Positions 63,008-64,000 of a DNA stretch of 64,000 bases are shown piece by piece; the stretch's first letter is position 1; each line of letters starts with the position of its first letter. The notes beneath the pieces are model-generated. The model saw only the letters and a program-made list of their open reading frames with translations. It ran no database searches and was not told the DNA's origin. The translations under genes were made by a program, and so were the position numbers. Source of the DNA: Helicobacter canis (GTDB lineage: Bacteria > Campylobacterota > Campylobacteria > Campylobacterales > Helicobacteraceae); the NCBI RefSeq assembly GCF_008693005.1, contig NZ_VXKE01000006.1, positions 1-64,000 of the forward strand. Reading direction: 5' to 3'.

Positions 63008-63979
63008 CTATACCCTGCCGCCCTCATACTGCTGGCGGATTTTCGCACGCTCTTTCGCTCGGCGTTGCTTTTCTAGCTCTTTTGCGTGGTATTTCTCTAT
63101 ATTAAAGCCTAGCAATATCGCAAGCTTAGGGGCAAGAAACATCGAGCTACAAGTCCCCACAATCACACCCACAAGCATAGGAAGAGAGAAGCCGACAATA
63201 ATTGAGCCACCAAACACATACAAAGTCAGCACGACAAAAAACACCGTGAGTGAAGTAAGCAAGGTGCGAGAGAGCGTATGCGAGATTGCTTCGTTGATAA
63301 CAAGGGTGATGTCATTTGTTTTGTCATTTAGCATTTTTTCGCGGATTCTATCAAAGATGATGATCGTGTCATTGATCGAATACCCTATCAAAGTAAGCAG
63401 AGCTGCTATAACTTCTAGATTTAAATCAATAGCAAAGACCACGATGCTAGCAGCAGTGATGATGACATCGTGTATCAATGCCAAGATTCCAGCTAGGGCG
63501 AACCGCCACTCATAGCGGAAGCTCACATACACCATCATCGCTATAAATGCAAGCAGCAGTGAGACAATGCCCTTTTCTTTAAGCTCTTCGCCAACCTTTG
63601 CCCCCACAGAGTCCATCTTGCGTATCTCAAACTCTCCACTAGGTGCTAGGATAGATTCTAGCATAGGAGCAAGATTGCGCCCTTCAAGCTCGGCATTGTT
63701 AGGGATTTTGACAAGCAGCTCTTCTGCTGAGTCAAACTCACTCACTTGCACACCCTTAAACGCAGGCTCTGCCTCTAACAATGCGCGCACTTGCTCAATA
63801 GGAGCTTTACCCTCATAGCGTAGCTGCGCGCTACTTCCCCCGGCAAAATCAATACCCAGCGTGAAACCGGGCTTGATAAACAAAAACACCGCCCCAGCTA
63901 GCAAAATAAGACTAACCCAAAGCCCGTAATTAGAGTATTTAACAAAGTCAAAAACCCGCACTTGCTTGAAGATTTCCAC
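63008..63979 (-). CDS. secF: Protein translocase subunit SecF
   Basis: The proton-driven SecDF accessory motor of protein export, 323 aa. The first helix is followed by FTLGIDFAGGSSAQLRYEG (the D1 motif), and six transmembrane segments are visible, with the D5-like IGYSINDTIIIFDRIREKM at about 200-220. The start is GTG with AAAGGAG upstream. secD would lie just beyond the window edge and is not visible. Confidence 0.95.
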   Translation of the reverse strand: MEIFKQVRVFDFVKYSNYGLWVSLILLAGAVFLFIKPGFTLGIDFAGGSSAQLRYEGKAPIEQVRALLEAEPAFKGVQVSEFDSAEELLVKIPNNAELEGRNLAPMLESILAPSGEFEIRKMDSVGAKVGEELKEKGIVSLLLAFIAMMVYVSFRYEWRFALAGILALIHDVIITAASIVVFAIDLNLEVIAALLTLIGYSINDTIIIFDRIREKMLNDKTNDITLVINEAISHTLSRTLLTSLTVFFVVLTLYVFGGSIIVGFSLPMLVGVIVGTCSSMFLAPKLAILLGFNIEKYHAKELEKQRRAKERAKIRQQYEGGRV

Positions 63980-64000
63980 TATTTTGCTCCTTTAATGGCA

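Noticed and set aside
1..64000. CRISPR array, prophage or insertion sequence
   Set aside because: No regularly spaced identical repeats, no transposase or phage structural genes; the TAGAATC copies are irregularly spaced and in both orientations.

Overview
The window is a 64 kb stretch of a Helicobacter chromosome (Campylobacterota). The evidence is gene content and order. It has the Helicobacter-type genes hugZ, lpp20, class II DAHP synthase and lctP. It also has runs shared with H. pylori: trpS-yejA/oppA, secA followed by a LolC-like permease, an HP0268-type small gene before miaB, htpX-folE, and mfd-ccmA-csd1-csd2-folC-lptE-leuS-secF. The base composition looks well above that of H. pylori, which suggests an enterohepatic species of the H. 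canis type; that assignment is inference. No rRNA, tRNA, CRISPR array, insertion sequence or prophage was seen.

Layout. 1-0.97 kb: the 3' end of an outer-membrane or autotransporter beta-barrel gene, then a 479-bp non-coding region of hairpins and degenerate repeats. 1-15 kb: lpxB, a Fur-type promoter and hugZ, a radical-SAM/SPASM gene behind a poly-T promoter, a TrkA-domain protein, a glycosyltransferase, an ion/amino-acid permease, aguB, a 58-aa hyperacidic protein, tcdA, an outer-membrane protein with a G8 tract, yejA and trpS. 15-27 kb: lpp20, trmL, uvrA-gatC, a TSUP permease, DAHP synthase, a large TraF-type barrel protein, lactate permease and small enzymes. 27-42 kb: lolC-secA, nusA, the HP0268-like gene with miaB, a four-gene Mla-type lipid transporter operon, an HD hydrolase, a META lipoprotein, cytochrome c, alr-truD. 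42-44.6 kb: an AT-rich restriction-modification pair inserted behind truD. 44.6-52.6 kb: htpX-folE-membrane protein-mutY, a PAS redox sensor with a WbpB/GnnA-type dehydrogenase, and a DUF4492-cydAB operon ending in an unlisted 41-aa membrane peptide that may be a third oxidase subunit. 52.6-64 kb: a long minus-strand operon-like array from secF to mfd that includes the helical cell-shape genes ccmA, csd1 and csd2.

The most striking signal is not a gene. The 7-mer TAGAATC/GATTCTA occurs far above chance (about three dozen copies by eye in the first 10 kb, against about one expected for random sequence). It lies in both orientations, inside and between genes. It often forms perfect inverted pairs over stop codons, where it serves as terminator stems, and it is read in frame as LESS/LDSS/LEST peptides in protein loops. 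It is absent from almost the whole restriction-modification island. This pattern resembles DNA-uptake-sequence systems of Neisseria and Pasteurellaceae, which I know of no description of in Helicobacter.

Other points of interest are a T15 tract filling the spacer of a near-consensus promoter (likely phase variation), a three-way-junction structure after the TraF-type gene, and a pseudo-enzyme partner (Csd2) beside an intact Csd1.
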